Of a stretch of DNA of 64,000 bases, positions 35,924 to 44,894 are shown piece by piece (positions within the stretch are counted from its first letter, which is position 1; each line of letters starts with the position of its first letter). Both the position numbers and the translations under genes were made by a program. The notes beneath the pieces are model-generated. The model saw only the letters and a program-made list of their open reading frames with translations, was not told where the DNA came from and did not search any database. This stretch comes from Allobosea thiooxidans. GTDB taxonomy: Bacteria > Pseudomonadota > Alphaproteobacteria > Rhizobiales > Beijerinckiaceae. The DNA lies in the NCBI RefSeq assembly GCF_900168195.1, contig NZ_FUYX01000009.1, positions 124,001-188,000 on the forward strand, in the 5' to 3' direction.

Positions 35924-36220
35924 TCATCGATCGGGAAGGCCGGCGGAAACGCCGGCTTTTTTCTTTGCCGCGCGGCTCGCCAGGATCGCCCTGACCAGCC
36001 GGTAGAGCGCGAAGGCCGCGGCAACGGCATAGGCAAAGCCGCCGATGAAGAGGATGCCGTAGACACCGGCGAAGAGCTCGCGGTCCTGCTTGTAGGGTTC
36101 CGCCGGCAGCCCGGAATAGACATAGGCCGCGATCCCCTGCCCGACGGCATAGCCGCCCAGGACGCAGATCGGGGCGAGCACGGCGAGGGTGGCGACGAAG
36201 ACGACGACAGCCTTGAGCAT
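35924..36220 (-). CDS. Small membrane protein
   Basis: 98 residues with two membrane helices (MLKAVVVFVATLAVLAPICVL and LFAGVYGILFIGGFAYAVAAAF) joined by a hairpin with YSGLPAEPYKQDREL, and a basic C-terminus. Its ATG follows the TAG of the upstream gene after 2 bases, so the two are likely one transcript. The family is not recognised. Confidence 0.65.
   Translation of the reverse strand: MLKAVVVFVATLAVLAPICVLGGYAVGQGIAAYVYSGLPAEPYKQDRELFAGVYGILFIGGFAYAVAAAFALYRLVRAILASRAAKKKAGVSAGLPDR
35939..35962 (+). terminator. Rho-independent terminator of the L,D-transpeptidase gene
   Basis: Stem GCCGGCG (35939-35945), loop GAAA, CGCCGGC (35950-35956), then six T. It lies inside the 3' end of the convergent gene at 35924-36220, where it codes for lysines and glycine. 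Confidence 0.85.
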
Positions 36221-36222
36221 CG

Positions 36223-36561
36223 CTAGCGCCCGAAATCCGTCAGCCGGTCGAGCTCGAACCGGTCGGAATCGGCGCCGCAGCGATGCCAGTCCTTCTCGGC
36301 GTTGGCTTCGTTCTCCCGGCCATAGCACCAGCCTCGTTCATTGAGGGCGATGCCGTAGATCGTCATCGCCTTGCAGGCGACCGCGACACGCACATCGCGG
36401 CTCGGATTCCGCAGGCACAGATCGCCCTCGCCGTCATAGAGCTGCTTGAGCTGGTCGTCGGTCTCCGTCGCATCGGGAAAGAGCCTTTCGGCCGCAGCGG
36501 CCTGGCAGGCGAACCCCATCACAGCAACGAATACAGAAGCAGCAAGTCGCATCCGGCGCAT
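36223..36561 (-). CDS. Small secreted cysteine-containing protein
   Basis: 112 residues with a signal peptide (MRRMRLAASVFVAVMGFACQAAAA) and a mature part with four cysteines (GDLCLRN, VACKAMT, RGWCYGRE, HRCGADS), probably two disulfides. GGGAGGAG six to eight bases before the ATG at 36561 fixes the start. Function unknown. Confidence 0.7.
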   Translation of the reverse strand: MRRMRLAASVFVAVMGFACQAAAAERLFPDATETDDQLKQLYDGEGDLCLRNPSRDVRVAVACKAMTIYGIALNERGWCYGRENEANAEKDWHRCGADSDRFELDRLTDFGR

Positions 36562-36703
36562 CGGCTCCTCCCTTCCCCGGCTGAAGGCAGGCTCACAAAG
36601 CAATGTGGCGACAGCTGGGTTCGGGAACTCCACCCGGAGCCGGGCGTCCAGCGCCGATCCCGGGAACGGCCCCGCGAGACGCAGAGGAAGCGTGTCGCGC
36701 TTC

Positions 36704-37576
36704 CTAGCTGTAGAAGATGTGCCTGCCGATCACGTCCATCTTCTTCAGCTTCTTCGCCCAGGTGGGCTGGACGTAGTCGGCGTGGTAATGCGTGGCGTCG
36801 CCGACCTCCACGAGGTAGATCTTGCCCTCATAGACGTCGCGCGCGATGCGCATGGCGGCCTTCCAGGCCTCGGGCTCGGTGACGCGCAGGGCCTTGCCTT
36901 CGCAGGCGAAGGTGAATTGGCAGGCGAGCTTGCGGTGGCGGTTCTGGAAGACCACCCCGCAGACCGTGGTCGGATAGACACCGCTCTTGACCCGGTTGAG
37001 CACGACCTGGGCGACGGCTGCCCGTCCCTCCTCCCCCTCGGAACGGGCCTCGAAATAGACGGCCTGGGCCAGGCAGCGTTCCTCGCGCTCCAGATGCGCC
37101 GGCTCGATCAACCCGGCATAGATCTGTCGGGCCTCTGCCCCCAGTCCGGGCGGGACGATGAAGCCGGTCGGCGTCACCCAGGCGATCGTCGTGCTCTCGC
37201 TCGTCGGCGTCACCAGGCTTTGGGCAACGCTGGCGGCGACGCGCGGTGTCGTTCCATCGTCTTTGCCGCGGGTTTCGCCGGGGCGCGGCGCATCGTCGGG
37301 CCGGGCGGCTTCCTCGTCGCCGCGCGACGGGAGCGCGGGAGCGTCGCGCTGGTCATCCTGCGGCGTGCGCGCGGTCACGGGAGCCTGCAGGATCGACGGG
37401 CTTTCCTCGCTATCGAGGCGGCTGGAGCGAAGCGGCTTCGGGGCGAGGCCGAGCACGTCGGGGGCGACGCCGACGGGAATGCGCGACGAGGCGGGCGAGG
37501 TCGTCGGCAGGGTCTTGGTAGGCAGCACGACGAGAGCCGCGAGCGCGAGCAGCGCCGGCGGAACGATGCGCTTCAT
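36704..37576 (-). CDS. SleB-type cell wall hydrolase
   Basis: 290 residues: N-terminal signal/anchor (MKRIVPPALLALAALVVL), a long disordered linker rich in Pro, Ser and Asp (about 25-130) and a C-terminal Hydrolase_2 (SleB) domain. The domain carries CLAQAVYFEARSEGEEGRAA with the probable catalytic Glu176, LNRVKSGVYPTTVCGVVFQ and ATHYHADYVQPTWA. In proteobacteria such enzymes act on peptidoglycan in the periplasm and are not linked to spores. The third peptidoglycan enzyme in this 3.5 kb stretch. Confidence 0.9.
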   Translation of the reverse strand: MKRIVPPALLALAALVVLPTKTLPTTSPASSRIPVGVAPDVLGLAPKPLRSSRLDSEESPSILQAPVTARTPQDDQRDAPALPSRGDEEAARPDDAPRPGETRGKDDGTTPRVAASVAQSLVTPTSESTTIAWVTPTGFIVPPGLGAEARQIYAGLIEPAHLEREERCLAQAVYFEARSEGEEGRAAVAQVVLNRVKSGVYPTTVCGVVFQNRHRKLACQFTFACEGKALRVTEPEAWKAAMRIARDVYEGKIYLVEVGDATHYHADYVQPTWAKKLKKMDVIGRHIFYS

Positions 37577-38308
37577 GGAGATTGCTCCGGAGGTATAGGG
37601 TCAAGCCGAGCCGGCGCAGCACCGATCGATCGGCGGCGGGGTCAGCAGCTCGTTTGACGTGGACTTGCTGGGGGACTGGGCAGAGGCGAGCTAGCGTTCC
37701 GCCGCTGGGGGAATCGGGCGGGGCTGGATTGTGACGCTAGCCGAAGGCTTCTCTCGGCTAATTCTCGGGATAGCCGCGGGGCTGCGGCGGTTCACAGGCC
37801 ATTTGCCACGGCAGGGGAACACCGGGGACACGCTCTGCCCCGTCGGCATCTTTCAACATCATCGCGGCGCGGGGAGCCATGATCGCGCGCAGAGCAGCAC
37901 GGCGCGAAAGCTCCATGAAAGAAATGTCTACCTGCACGAGCGCACGACTCGCCAGAACATGAACATAATCCTATCTTCTGCACAGAGCACTGTGCCGGAG
38001 TTACTTCCCTTCAACGGCCCCTTATCTCCATATTAACCGAACTACGTATCGCTCGACCTGCGCTATGGAGAGAGACTTCGGCAGCTTTGTGACCTGATCT
38101 ATGCACTGACGAAGCGACCGTTCGTCACACGCCGCAGGGGCGCCCGCAATGCGGGGACGGTCAAGCCGCCAAGAGGAAGGCGGCGCGAAGACATCGCATC
38201 GACAGGCAAGCAACCGAGCCGCGACAAAAAGCCGGCGCGCCGGCCGCGCATCGGCGCGGGCGGCGGCCCATGCCCGCGGCTGCGACCCACCGTCGCGCCT
38301 GGCAGGAC
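37577..38308. other. Intergenic region without a recognised gene
   Basis: About 730 bases. A 101-codon plus-strand frame at 37731-38036 has no domain pattern, signal peptide or good ribosome binding site, and I do not support it. The stretch around 37980-38060 is somewhat A/T-richer and might hold a promoter. No tRNA or structured RNA was recognised. Confidence 0.4.
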
Positions 38309-38671
38309 CTAGCGCTTCCGCTCGCGGGAGAGCCCCTTCTCCGCCAGCGCCATCTCATAGGCCTTCATCTTCTCCTGCGCCTGCTCTCCGAGCTCGCGCA
38401 GATAGTCCCAGGCGTAGATGCCGGTCTCATGCATGTCGTCGAAACCGAGCCTGACGGCATAGTTGCCGACGGGCTCGACCCTGAGAATCTCGACCGCGGC
38501 CTTGCCGGCGACGATGGTCTTCTGGCTGGGGTGGTGGCCCTGGACCTCGGCCGAGGGGCTTTCGACGCGCAGGAGCTCGGCCGGCAGGGCGAAGCTCGCC
38601 CCATCCTCGAAGGCGACGTGCAGGGTGCGGCGGTCCTTCGACAGGCGGATCTCGGTCGGCCAGGATGACAT
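38309..38671 (-). CDS. DUF971 family protein (GBBH-like N-terminal fold)
   Basis: 120 residues, full length for DUF971: MSSWPTEIRLSKDRRTLHVAFE, ELLRVESPSAEVQGH, and the C-terminal NYAVRLGFDDMHETGIYAWDYLREL. The fold is that of the N-terminal domain of gamma-butyrobetaine hydroxylase, and family members are linked to Fe-S cluster and cofactor proteins. It is divergent from moaA, 150 bases away, which fits that link. The same frame is open far upstream, but that is antisense to moaA and not coding. Confidence 0.88.
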   Translation of the reverse strand: MSSWPTEIRLSKDRRTLHVAFEDGASFALPAELLRVESPSAEVQGHHPSQKTIVAGKAAVEILRVEPVGNYAVRLGFDDMHETGIYAWDYLRELGEQAQEKMKAYEMALAEKGLSRERKR

Positions 38672-38821
38672 GATCGTGTGCGTCCTTCGCAGCGGGCAGG
38701 CCGGCGTTTGATCTTGCGCGCTTGACCTTGGCCGCATCGGTGCCAATGTCTTCCTATAGCAATGTGAAAACCTGTCCGCATCCTGGGCGGAACGGACAGG
38801 GCGTTCGGAGTTGAGGCAGAC

Positions 38822-39850
38822 GTGCTGCTCGACGACATGAAGCCGCTGACGCGGCCCCCGCTGGTCGACCCGTTCGGCCGCAAGATCTCCTATCTGCGCA
38901 TCTCGGTGACGGATCGCTGCGATTTCCGCTGCGTCTATTGCATGGCCGAGAACATGCAGTTCCTGCCGCGCAAGGAGCTGCTGACGCTCGAGGAACTCGA
39001 CCGGATCGCGACCGCCTTCGTCGCGCGCGGCACGCGCAAGCTGCGACTCACCGGCGGCGAGCCGCTGGTGCGCCGCGACATCATGAGCCTGTTCCGCTCG
39101 CTGTCGCGCCATCTCACCTCGGGCGCGCTGGACGAGCTGACCCTGACGACCAACGGCTCGCTGCTCTCGCGCTATGCCGACGAGCTCGCCGGCTATGGCG
39201 TGCGCCGCATCAACGTCTCGCTCGACACGCTCGACGCCGACAAGTTCCGCGAGATCACGCGCCGGGGCGACCTCAAGGTCGTGCTCGCCGGCATCGAGGC
39301 GGCCCGCAAGGCCGGCATGCGTGTCAAGATCAACGCCGTCGCGCTGAAAGGCGTCAACGACGACGAGATCGAGGAGCTGATGCTCTGGTCGCACGGCCTC
39401 GGCATGGACCTCACCCTGATCGAGGTCATGCCGATGGGCGAGATCGAGGTCGGCCGCATCGATCAGTATCTGCCGCTCTCCGTGGTGCGCGGGCGGCTGA
39501 TGGACAAGTACACGCTGGTCGACGACCCCTACCGCACCGGCGGGCCGGCGCGCTATGTCCGCGTCAAGGAGACGGGCGGGCTCGTCGGCTTCATCACGCC
39601 GCTCACCCATAATTTCTGCGAGAGCTGCAACCGCGTTCGGCTGACCTGCACGGGCACGCTCTACATGTGCCTCGGCCAGGAGGACGCCGCCGATTTGCGC
39701 GCCGCCGTCCGTTCCTCCCAGGACGACGCCCTGCTCTACCGCGCCATGGACGAGGCGATCGCCCGCAAGCCGAAGGGCCACGACTTCATCATCGACCGGC
39801 GCCATTCGCGTCCGGCCGTCGGCCGGCATATGAGCGTCACCGGCGGCTGA
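38822..39850 (+). CDS. moaA: GTP 3',8-cyclase MoaA
   Basis: Radical-SAM enzyme of the first molybdenum-cofactor step. 342 residues with the SAM cluster CDFRCVYC (Cys33, 37, 40), [13 protein letters not shown], and the C-terminal second [4Fe-4S] site [20 protein letters not shown]. It ends in the conserved Gly-Gly (SVTGG) needed for activity. The GTG at 38822 has GAGG upstream; an ATG at 38837 is an alternative. The molybdenum cofactor would be needed by NapA, whose gene is not seen here. Confidence 0.96.
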   Translation: MLLDDMKPLTRPPLVDPFGRKISYLRISVTDRCDFRCVYCMAENMQFLPRKELLTLEELDRIATAFVARGTRKLRLTGGEPLVRRDIMSLFRSLSRHLTSGALDELTLTTNGSLLSRYADELAGYGVRRINVSLDTLDADKFREITRRGDLKVVLAGIEAARKAGMRVKINAVALKGVNDDEIEELMLWSHGLGMDLTLIEVMPMGEIEVGRIDQYLPLSVVRGRLMDKYTLVDDPYRTGGPARYVRVKETGGLVGFITPLTHNFCESCNRVRLTCTGTLYMCLGQEDAADLRAAVRSSQDDALLYRAMDEAIARKPKGHDFIIDRRHSRPAVGRHMSVTGG

Positions 39851-39934
39851 GCGCACCAAACCGATGCAGCCCCTCGCTTGACCGGCCGGGCGAATACCGG
39901 CACCGTCAGGCGACGGGTGGAGTTGCTTCGGGTG

Positions 39935-40528
39935 ATGTTCAAGGCGATCGCAAGCCGCGTGAGAGCGGCGGCAAGCGCAATCGACGACGCCGTGAGGCAG
40001 ACCCATGCGGCACGGCTCGCCATCATGGCGGCGCGGCTCCGGCGCCCCCTGCCCCTCCTCGCCATCCTGACCGCAGCCACCCTGCTCTTCTGCCTGTTCC
40101 TCGGCTGGTCGACCGGGCGCAGCGTCTTCGACCTGCTCTCGCCGGCATCGCCGACCGGCATCGGCGCCGGGATCGCGGGCGTCCTCGCCGGGCTCGCCGT
40201 CCTCGAGCTCTGCGCCGCCTTCGCCGTCACGCTGATCACAGGGGCGCTGCAACTCGCCTATGACACCGGCCGCCACCGCGTTCGCGCGCTGCTGGTCATC
40301 GCCTGCGCCATCGTGCTGGCCGGGCTGGCCTGGCGGCTTTCGGAACTCGACCCCGCATCGCTCTCATTCGCCACCATTCTGCCGATACTGGGTGGCGGCA
40401 GTCTCCTCGCGCTGACGATCTGGTTCGAGCGCGCCTATCTGCGCCCGGCCTATCCCGGCTTCCGCGACTTCTGGGTCGATGTCGTCGATGCCCGCCGCTT
40501 CCTGACGCGAGCCGCCCATGGCGAATGA
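39935..40528 (+). CDS. Four-helix membrane protein, first gene of an uncharacterised trio
   Basis: 197 residues with a basic amphipathic N-terminus and about four membrane helices (LPLLAILTAATLLFCLFLGW, GIAGVLAGLAVLELCAAFAV, ALLVIACAIVLAGLAW, ATILPILGGGSLLALTIWF), ending in a cytoplasmic-type tail. No family is recognised. The ATG at 39935 was chosen because the hydrophobic layout starts there. The end overlaps the next gene by 11 bases, so they are translated as a pair. Confidence 0.65.
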   Translation: MFKAIASRVRAAASAIDDAVRQTHAARLAIMAARLRRPLPLLAILTAATLLFCLFLGWSTGRSVFDLLSPASPTGIGAGIAGVLAGLAVLELCAAFAVTLITGALQLAYDTGRHRVRALLVIACAIVLAGLAWRLSELDPASLSFATILPILGGGSLLALTIWFERAYLRPAYPGFRDFWVDVVDARRFLTRAAHGE

Positions 40529-41987
40529 GATCGGCAGTGCGGCCAGTCGACGCGGCGCCATCCCCGCGATGACGGCGCATCACCTGGCGGAATCGGTCAG
40601 GGCCGGCCATAACGGCGCGAGCGATGCGGTCGACAACCTGCCGCCGGCCGATGCATCCATGCTGTCACAGACCGAGCAGACGCTGATCGCCCGGGCCCGC
40701 GAGCATTTCGCCACGCTGCGCCAGGAAGCGGCGGCGAGCCTCAACGCGATCCAGGCCGAAATCACGAGCCGGCGCGAGCTCTTCACGCAGCAGCGCTTCG
40801 AGGGCCGCGTGCGCAGCGTCGAGGCGACGATGCGGGCGCTGCTCAACAAGCATGGCAGCGAGCTGGAGCAGCGCGTCTACGACGCGCTCAGGGCCAAGCG
40901 CGAATATGCCTTCTTCAATTACGAAAACAGGCGCCGTGCCGACCCCAAGCTCGACAAATGGCAGTTCATCCTGTTCTTCCTGGTCGTGCCGCTGGTGCTG
41001 GAAAGCCTGCTCAACGGCAATTTCTTCGCCGAGGCGAGCGATTTCGGCCTGGTGGGCGGCGCCGCGACCGCCGTCATCATCTCGGCGCTCAACATCGCGC
41101 TCGGCTTCAGCATGGGCATCGGCCCGGCGCGCTATTGCCAGCATGCGAAGAGCTCGCATCTGTTCTGGGCCCTGCCGGCCTATGCCGGGATGATCGCGCT
41201 GATCGTGCTGTTCAACCTCGCGGTCGGGCATTACCGGGAGATGCTGATCGCCAATCCGGATGCGCGCTCCTTCCAGGTGATGCCGCGCATGATGGAGAGC
41301 CCCTTCGCGATCTATGACATCAAATCGGTCGCGCTCGTCATCATCGGCTGCCTCGTGGCGGCCGTCGCGGCGACGAAGGGCTACACCGCCTTCGGCACCT
41401 ATCCCGGTCACGCCGCCGCCTACAAGCGCTGGCGCCAGCGCTGGAGCGCGGTGGAAGAAGAGCGGCGCCGGCTCGATGTCGAGCTCCTGCCGGAGCTGGA
41501 GGCGATCCGCACCCAGATCGACGGCTTCCGCGCCGATTGCCGCGACGAGCTCGGCAAGTTGCAGGGCACGAAGGCCGCCGCCGACGAGGCGCGCGACCTC
41601 TATCTCTCGCGCCTCGGGCAGCTGCGCGCGGCCAAGGACGCGGCGATGATGCAGTATCGCGAGGCCAATCTCCGGGTCCGGACCGACTCAGCCCCGGCCT
41701 ATTTCACCCAGTCGCTCAACCTGGCCGAGATCGACCAGCCGGGAGAGCTGCCGGAATATGTCGCGGCGCGGCGGCAGATCGAGGATTTCGAGCAGCAGCT
41801 CGCCGGCATGCCGGCGCTGATCGAGGCCAAGCTCAAGGACCGGCTGATGCTGCTGCGCGGCGTCGATCTCGCCGGGGAGATCGAGCAGGTGAAGCTGCGC
41901 GCGGCGCAGGCCGGGCGCGAGGCCTTCGAACGCGACGAGGCCGCCCAGAAGCAGGCGGCGGAGGAGTTCGCCGCCACGCCGCGCTAG
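40518..41987 (+). CDS. Membrane protein flanked by coiled coils
   Basis: 489 residues. A helical, probably coiled-coil stretch (about 50-130) leads into four membrane helices (about 148-168, 178-200, 213-235, 268-290). These are followed by a second long helical region (about 300-480; EEERRRLDVELLPELEAIRTQID and later QIEDFEQQLAGMP, EIEQVKLRAAQAG). No catalytic motif. The architecture suits a membrane scaffold or mechanosensing stalk. Overlaps the preceding membrane protein by 11 bases. The family is not recognised. Confidence 0.7.
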   Translation: MANEIGSAASRRGAIPAMTAHHLAESVRAGHNGASDAVDNLPPADASMLSQTEQTLIARAREHFATLRQEAAASLNAIQAEITSRRELFTQQRFEGRVRSVEATMRALLNKHGSELEQRVYDALRAKREYAFFNYENRRRADPKLDKWQFILFFLVVPLVLESLLNGNFFAEASDFGLVGGAATAVIISALNIALGFSMGIGPARYCQHAKSSHLFWALPAYAGMIALIVLFNLAVGHYREMLIANPDARSFQVMPRMMESPFAIYDIKSVALVIIGCLVAAVAATKGYTAFGTYPGHAAAYKRWRQRWSAVEEERRRLDVELLPELEAIRTQIDGFRADCRDELGKLQGTKAAADEARDLYLSRLGQLRAAKDAAMMQYREANLRVRTDSAPAYFTQSLNLAEIDQPGELPEYVAARRQIEDFEQQLAGMPALIEAKLKDRLMLLRGVDLAGEIEQVKLRAAQAGREAFERDEAAQKQAAEEFAATPR

Positions 41988-42007
41988 AGACTGTGATCGT
42001 CGCCCCC

Positions 42008-42165
42008 CTTCGTCATGCTCGCCCTTGTGGCAAGCATCCACATCTTGAACACCGCAGGCGATCGACGAGCGAAGACGTGGATGGTCGGGACAAGCCCGAC
42101 CATGACGGCAAATGTCCCGTTCATCGGGTCCGGGATCGGCCCTGCGGCCGCCCCGGAATGACGGG
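42008..42165. repeat. REP-like palindromic intergenic repeat
   Basis: Contains a perfect hairpin ATGGTCGGG-ACAAG-CCCGACCAT at 42081-42103. Weaker arms CGTCATGCTCG, CATCCACATCTT and GAAGACGTGGATGG around it give a larger fold. The composition is that of repeated extragenic elements found in many copies in Hyphomicrobiales genomes. Not transcribed as a gene as far as can be seen. Confidence 0.7.
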
Positions 42166-42206
42166 CGCGGTTCCTTGCCCGCGCAAGGCAGGTTAGGTTC
42201 ACCGGC

Positions 42207-42971
42207 ATGAAGACCGAGAACTGGGCCATCGTCGCCTCCGTGCTTGCCGGCATCTCGCTCGTCGGCTTCTTCGCCGCCCCTTCCCTGCTGCGCGGCCCGC
42301 CGCGCGACCAGGAGACGCTCTGCGCGAAGACCGGACCGGTCGGGCATACGCTGATCCTCGTCGACAAGAGCGACCCGTGGAGCGAGGTGCAGGCCGGGCG
42401 GCTGAAGAAGCTCGTCAAGCAGATCGGCGACGAGCTGCCGGCCGAGCGCATGCTCTCGATCTACGTCTTCAACGACGTGTTCGAGCCCGGCTTCCCCGCG
42501 CTGATCTCGCTGTGCAACCCGGGCAAGACCGCGAGCGAGCTGATCGGCAACCCGCGCCGCGAATACGTGAAATGGGTCGAGAAGTTCGGCCGCCCGCTCG
42601 ACGAGGCGCTGACCGTGCTGACCCAGCCGGCGAAGGGCAACCAGTCGCCGATCGTCGAGGCCATCGGCGATGTCGTCTCGCGCCGCGAGAACCGCGTGCC
42701 GAGCGGCGACCGCTCGCTCGTCCTCGTCTCCGACATGCTCCAGAATTCCGGCCAGTTCACCGTCTTCGGCAATGGCGCCGGCGCGCGCGATCCGGAACGG
42801 CTGCGGCGGCTGCTCGACAAGGTCTGGCAGGATTCGGGCGCGAAGAGCTGGGTGCTCAGCGTGCACCAGGTCCAGGGCGTCTATGAGCCGGCCCGGCTGG
42901 AGCAGGCCGCGACGCTGTGGAAGCAGGCGCTCCAGAAACTCAACATCACCGCGAGTTGGGACAGGCTCTAG
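42207..42971 (+). CDS. Membrane-anchored vWA-like protein
   Basis: 254 residues: N-terminal signal anchor (WAIVASVLAGISLVGFFAA), then an alpha/beta domain opening HTLILVDKSDPWSEVQ, where DxSD resembles the metal site of a von Willebrand A domain. Further strands are MLSIYVFNDV and RSLVLVSDMLQNSG, matching the order of a vWA/Rossmann fold. The last Ser/Thr-Asp positions of a full MIDAS are not certain. It follows the coiled-coil membrane protein after 219 bases that hold a REP-like repeat, so co-transcription is plausible but not certain. Confidence 0.65.
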   Translation: MKTENWAIVASVLAGISLVGFFAAPSLLRGPPRDQETLCAKTGPVGHTLILVDKSDPWSEVQAGRLKKLVKQIGDELPAERMLSIYVFNDVFEPGFPALISLCNPGKTASELIGNPRREYVKWVEKFGRPLDEALTVLTQPAKGNQSPIVEAIGDVVSRRENRVPSGDRSLVLVSDMLQNSGQFTVFGNGAGARDPERLRRLLDKVWQDSGAKSWVLSVHQVQGVYEPARLEQAATLWKQALQKLNITASWDRL

Positions 42972-42974
42972 GCG

Positions 42975-44732
42975 TCAGAGCCGGTAGGCCATCCGCACTC
43001 CGCCCCAGTGGCGGCCGCGCACCCTGAGGGGCGCATTGATCTCGTTCAGCGTCTCGATCCGTCCGTCGCCGAGATCGTGGTGGCAGAGCTGGACCAGGAA
43101 GGGGCGCACCGAGCGGCCGGCGCTGATCTCGGCGCGGCTGTCGAGGATGCGCCGGTTGCGGGAGCGCGTGACGTTCCAGACCGGATCGCCGCTGCGCTGC
43201 GGCTGCGACGTCTCGGCATGATGGACCGGCACATAGCCGTTGCGGTCGCTCGGCACGGCGAAGACGAGGCGCGGATCGGCGGCGAGCGTCTGCGCGAGCA
43301 GCGGCGGCAGCACCGCCTCCAGCGCCGGCAGGCTCGCGCTGAGATATTGCGGCGGCTCGCTCTCCGGAACCGGCGTGTAGTTCGCCTCGAACAGCTCCGT
43401 CTCGGTCACCAGCCCGCGGTCGAGCGCAGCCTCCATCGCGGCCGCGATCTCGCGCGCGAAATCCTGCGCGCGCTCGATCAGCGGGCGATAGGAGCGCTCG
43501 ATCTCCTCGACCAGCGAAGCGAGATCGCCGCTGCCGGCGACGGCGTCCGCAGAGAAGGCGAGATGGAGGCCCAACTCGCTGACCGCCGCCATCCGGCAGG
43601 CCAGAGGAGGCAGGCCGTCGATCATGATCGTGCCGGCGCCGGAGAGGCGCTGCTGCGGCGCGTCCGCCAGCAGCACTCCGCCGCGCCCGAGATCGAGGAC
43701 GCGGCCCGACAGGTCGACGCCGCCGAGGCTGAGCTGCGCCCGCCGGGTCGTCGGAAAACGGTCGAAGCGCCGCCGGTCGGCGAAGGCCGAATGGCGCAGC
43801 ACCGGCTTGAAGCGCCTCAGCATGCGCCCGACCAGCCGCCCGCCCTTCTCGGAAGCCCGGCGCGCCCGGGCGCTCTCCGCGACGGTCGCATGGGCGATAC
43901 GGTCGATCTCGTCGGCGCGGCGCGCCACACCCTCGACGAACAGCGCGGTCTCGCGCGCATTGCGCGAAAGCTCGGCCGTCGAGGCCGCCTGCTCGCGGGA
44001 TGCGTCACCGATCGTCGCCATGATCGGATTGACGTCCTGCACGATCCGCAGCGCGTCATTGACGATGTTGGTCGAGCCCTGGGCCGCCTGCGTCAACCGG
44101 TCGACCCGCTCGCGGATATGGCCGACGGCCTCGCTGACCTCGACCGACAGGGATTTGACTTCATGGGCGACCACGCCGAAACCGCGGCCGGCCTCGCCGG
44201 CCCGCGCCGCCTCGATCGCCGCATTGAGCGCCAGCAGATTGGTCTGGCGCGCGATCTCGGCGATCGAATCGACGATGCCGCGGATCTCCCCGGTCGCGGC
44301 GGCCAGGCCGTCGAGCATGACGGTCGCCTCGCCGGCGCGGGCGGTGGCGGCATCGAGCCTGTCGCGCACGCTCGCCATCGCCTCGTCGACCTGCTCGGCC
44401 GCCTGCGAGACCTGTTGCGTCGCAGCCGCCAGCGCCGTGGCGTTCTCGCTGGCGGCACCGACCGCCACGCGCATGCTGCCGGCACTTTCCATGATGGTGC
44501 GGGAGCCGTTTTCGAACTCGGCCGAGACTTGCTCGACATCGCCGAGTTCCCGCGTCAGGCGGTTCATGGCGGAGAGGATGTCGCGCTCGATGTCGTCGAC
44601 TGCGTCGCGGACCGCGATGTCGATACCGGGCTCGGGCGGGATCGCCGGCACGGCGGGCGGCGGCGGCAGCTTGCCGGCCTCGTCCTCCGCGGGATCGCGG
44701 CCGCTCAACCAGCGTCGAATCCTGCCCTGCAT
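42975..44732 (-). CDS. Soluble methyl-accepting chemotaxis-type receptor with PilZ-like region
   Basis: 585 residues without any membrane helix. The signalling domain (about 60-300) has the hairpin tip EIARQTNLLALNAAIEAARAGEAGRGFGVVA. A region at about 325-410 begins RRRFDRFPTTRRAQLSL and contains GRVLDLGRGGVLL, the pattern of PilZ domains that bind c-di-GMP. The C-terminal part (about 440-585) ends NAPLRVRGRHWGGVRMAYRL, as in Cache-like segments of cytoplasmic receptors. It probably senses a cytoplasmic signal. No che genes are adjacent. The 3' end is 3 bases from the convergent vWA-like gene. Confidence 0.85.
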   Translation of the reverse strand: MQGRIRRWLSGRDPAEDEAGKLPPPPAVPAIPPEPGIDIAVRDAVDDIERDILSAMNRLTRELGDVEQVSAEFENGSRTIMESAGSMRVAVGAASENATALAAATQQVSQAAEQVDEAMASVRDRLDAATARAGEATVMLDGLAAATGEIRGIVDSIAEIARQTNLLALNAAIEAARAGEAGRGFGVVAHEVKSLSVEVSEAVGHIRERVDRLTQAAQGSTNIVNDALRIVQDVNPIMATIGDASREQAASTAELSRNARETALFVEGVARRADEIDRIAHATVAESARARRASEKGGRLVGRMLRRFKPVLRHSAFADRRRFDRFPTTRRAQLSLGGVDLSGRVLDLGRGGVLLADAPQQRLSGAGTIMIDGLPPLACRMAAVSELGLHLAFSADAVAGSGDLASLVEEIERSYRPLIERAQDFAREIAAAMEAALDRGLVTETELFEANYTPVPESEPPQYLSASLPALEAVLPPLLAQTLAADPRLVFAVPSDRNGYVPVHHAETSQPQRSGDPVWNVTRSRNRRILDSRAEISAGRSVRPFLVQLCHHDLGDGRIETLNEINAPLRVRGRHWGGVRMAYRL

Positions 44733-44894
44733 CCCCAGCCCAGTCTCACCATAGGTCAGCCCCGCCCCCGGTTATGGTCGGGGGCCGTTAACAAATGCTT
44801 CCCCGCCATCGCACGGCGCTCCTGCCCCTGACGCATTGGACCCGCCCGACCGGGGCCTGTATGGCTTGGCTTTCCGCGTCGCGTGGGCACGAGC

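Noticed and set aside
37731-38036. 101-codon hypothetical gene
   Set aside because: No ribosome binding site, no signal or domain pattern, and composition like intergenic DNA.
38672-40276. Upstream extension of the DUF971 frame to 655 codons
   Set aside because: Antisense to moaA and the next gene; only the last 120 codons resemble a protein family.
43008-44831. 607-codon plus-strand frame opposite the chemoreceptor
   Set aside because: Mirror of a well-supported minus-strand gene and without family features.
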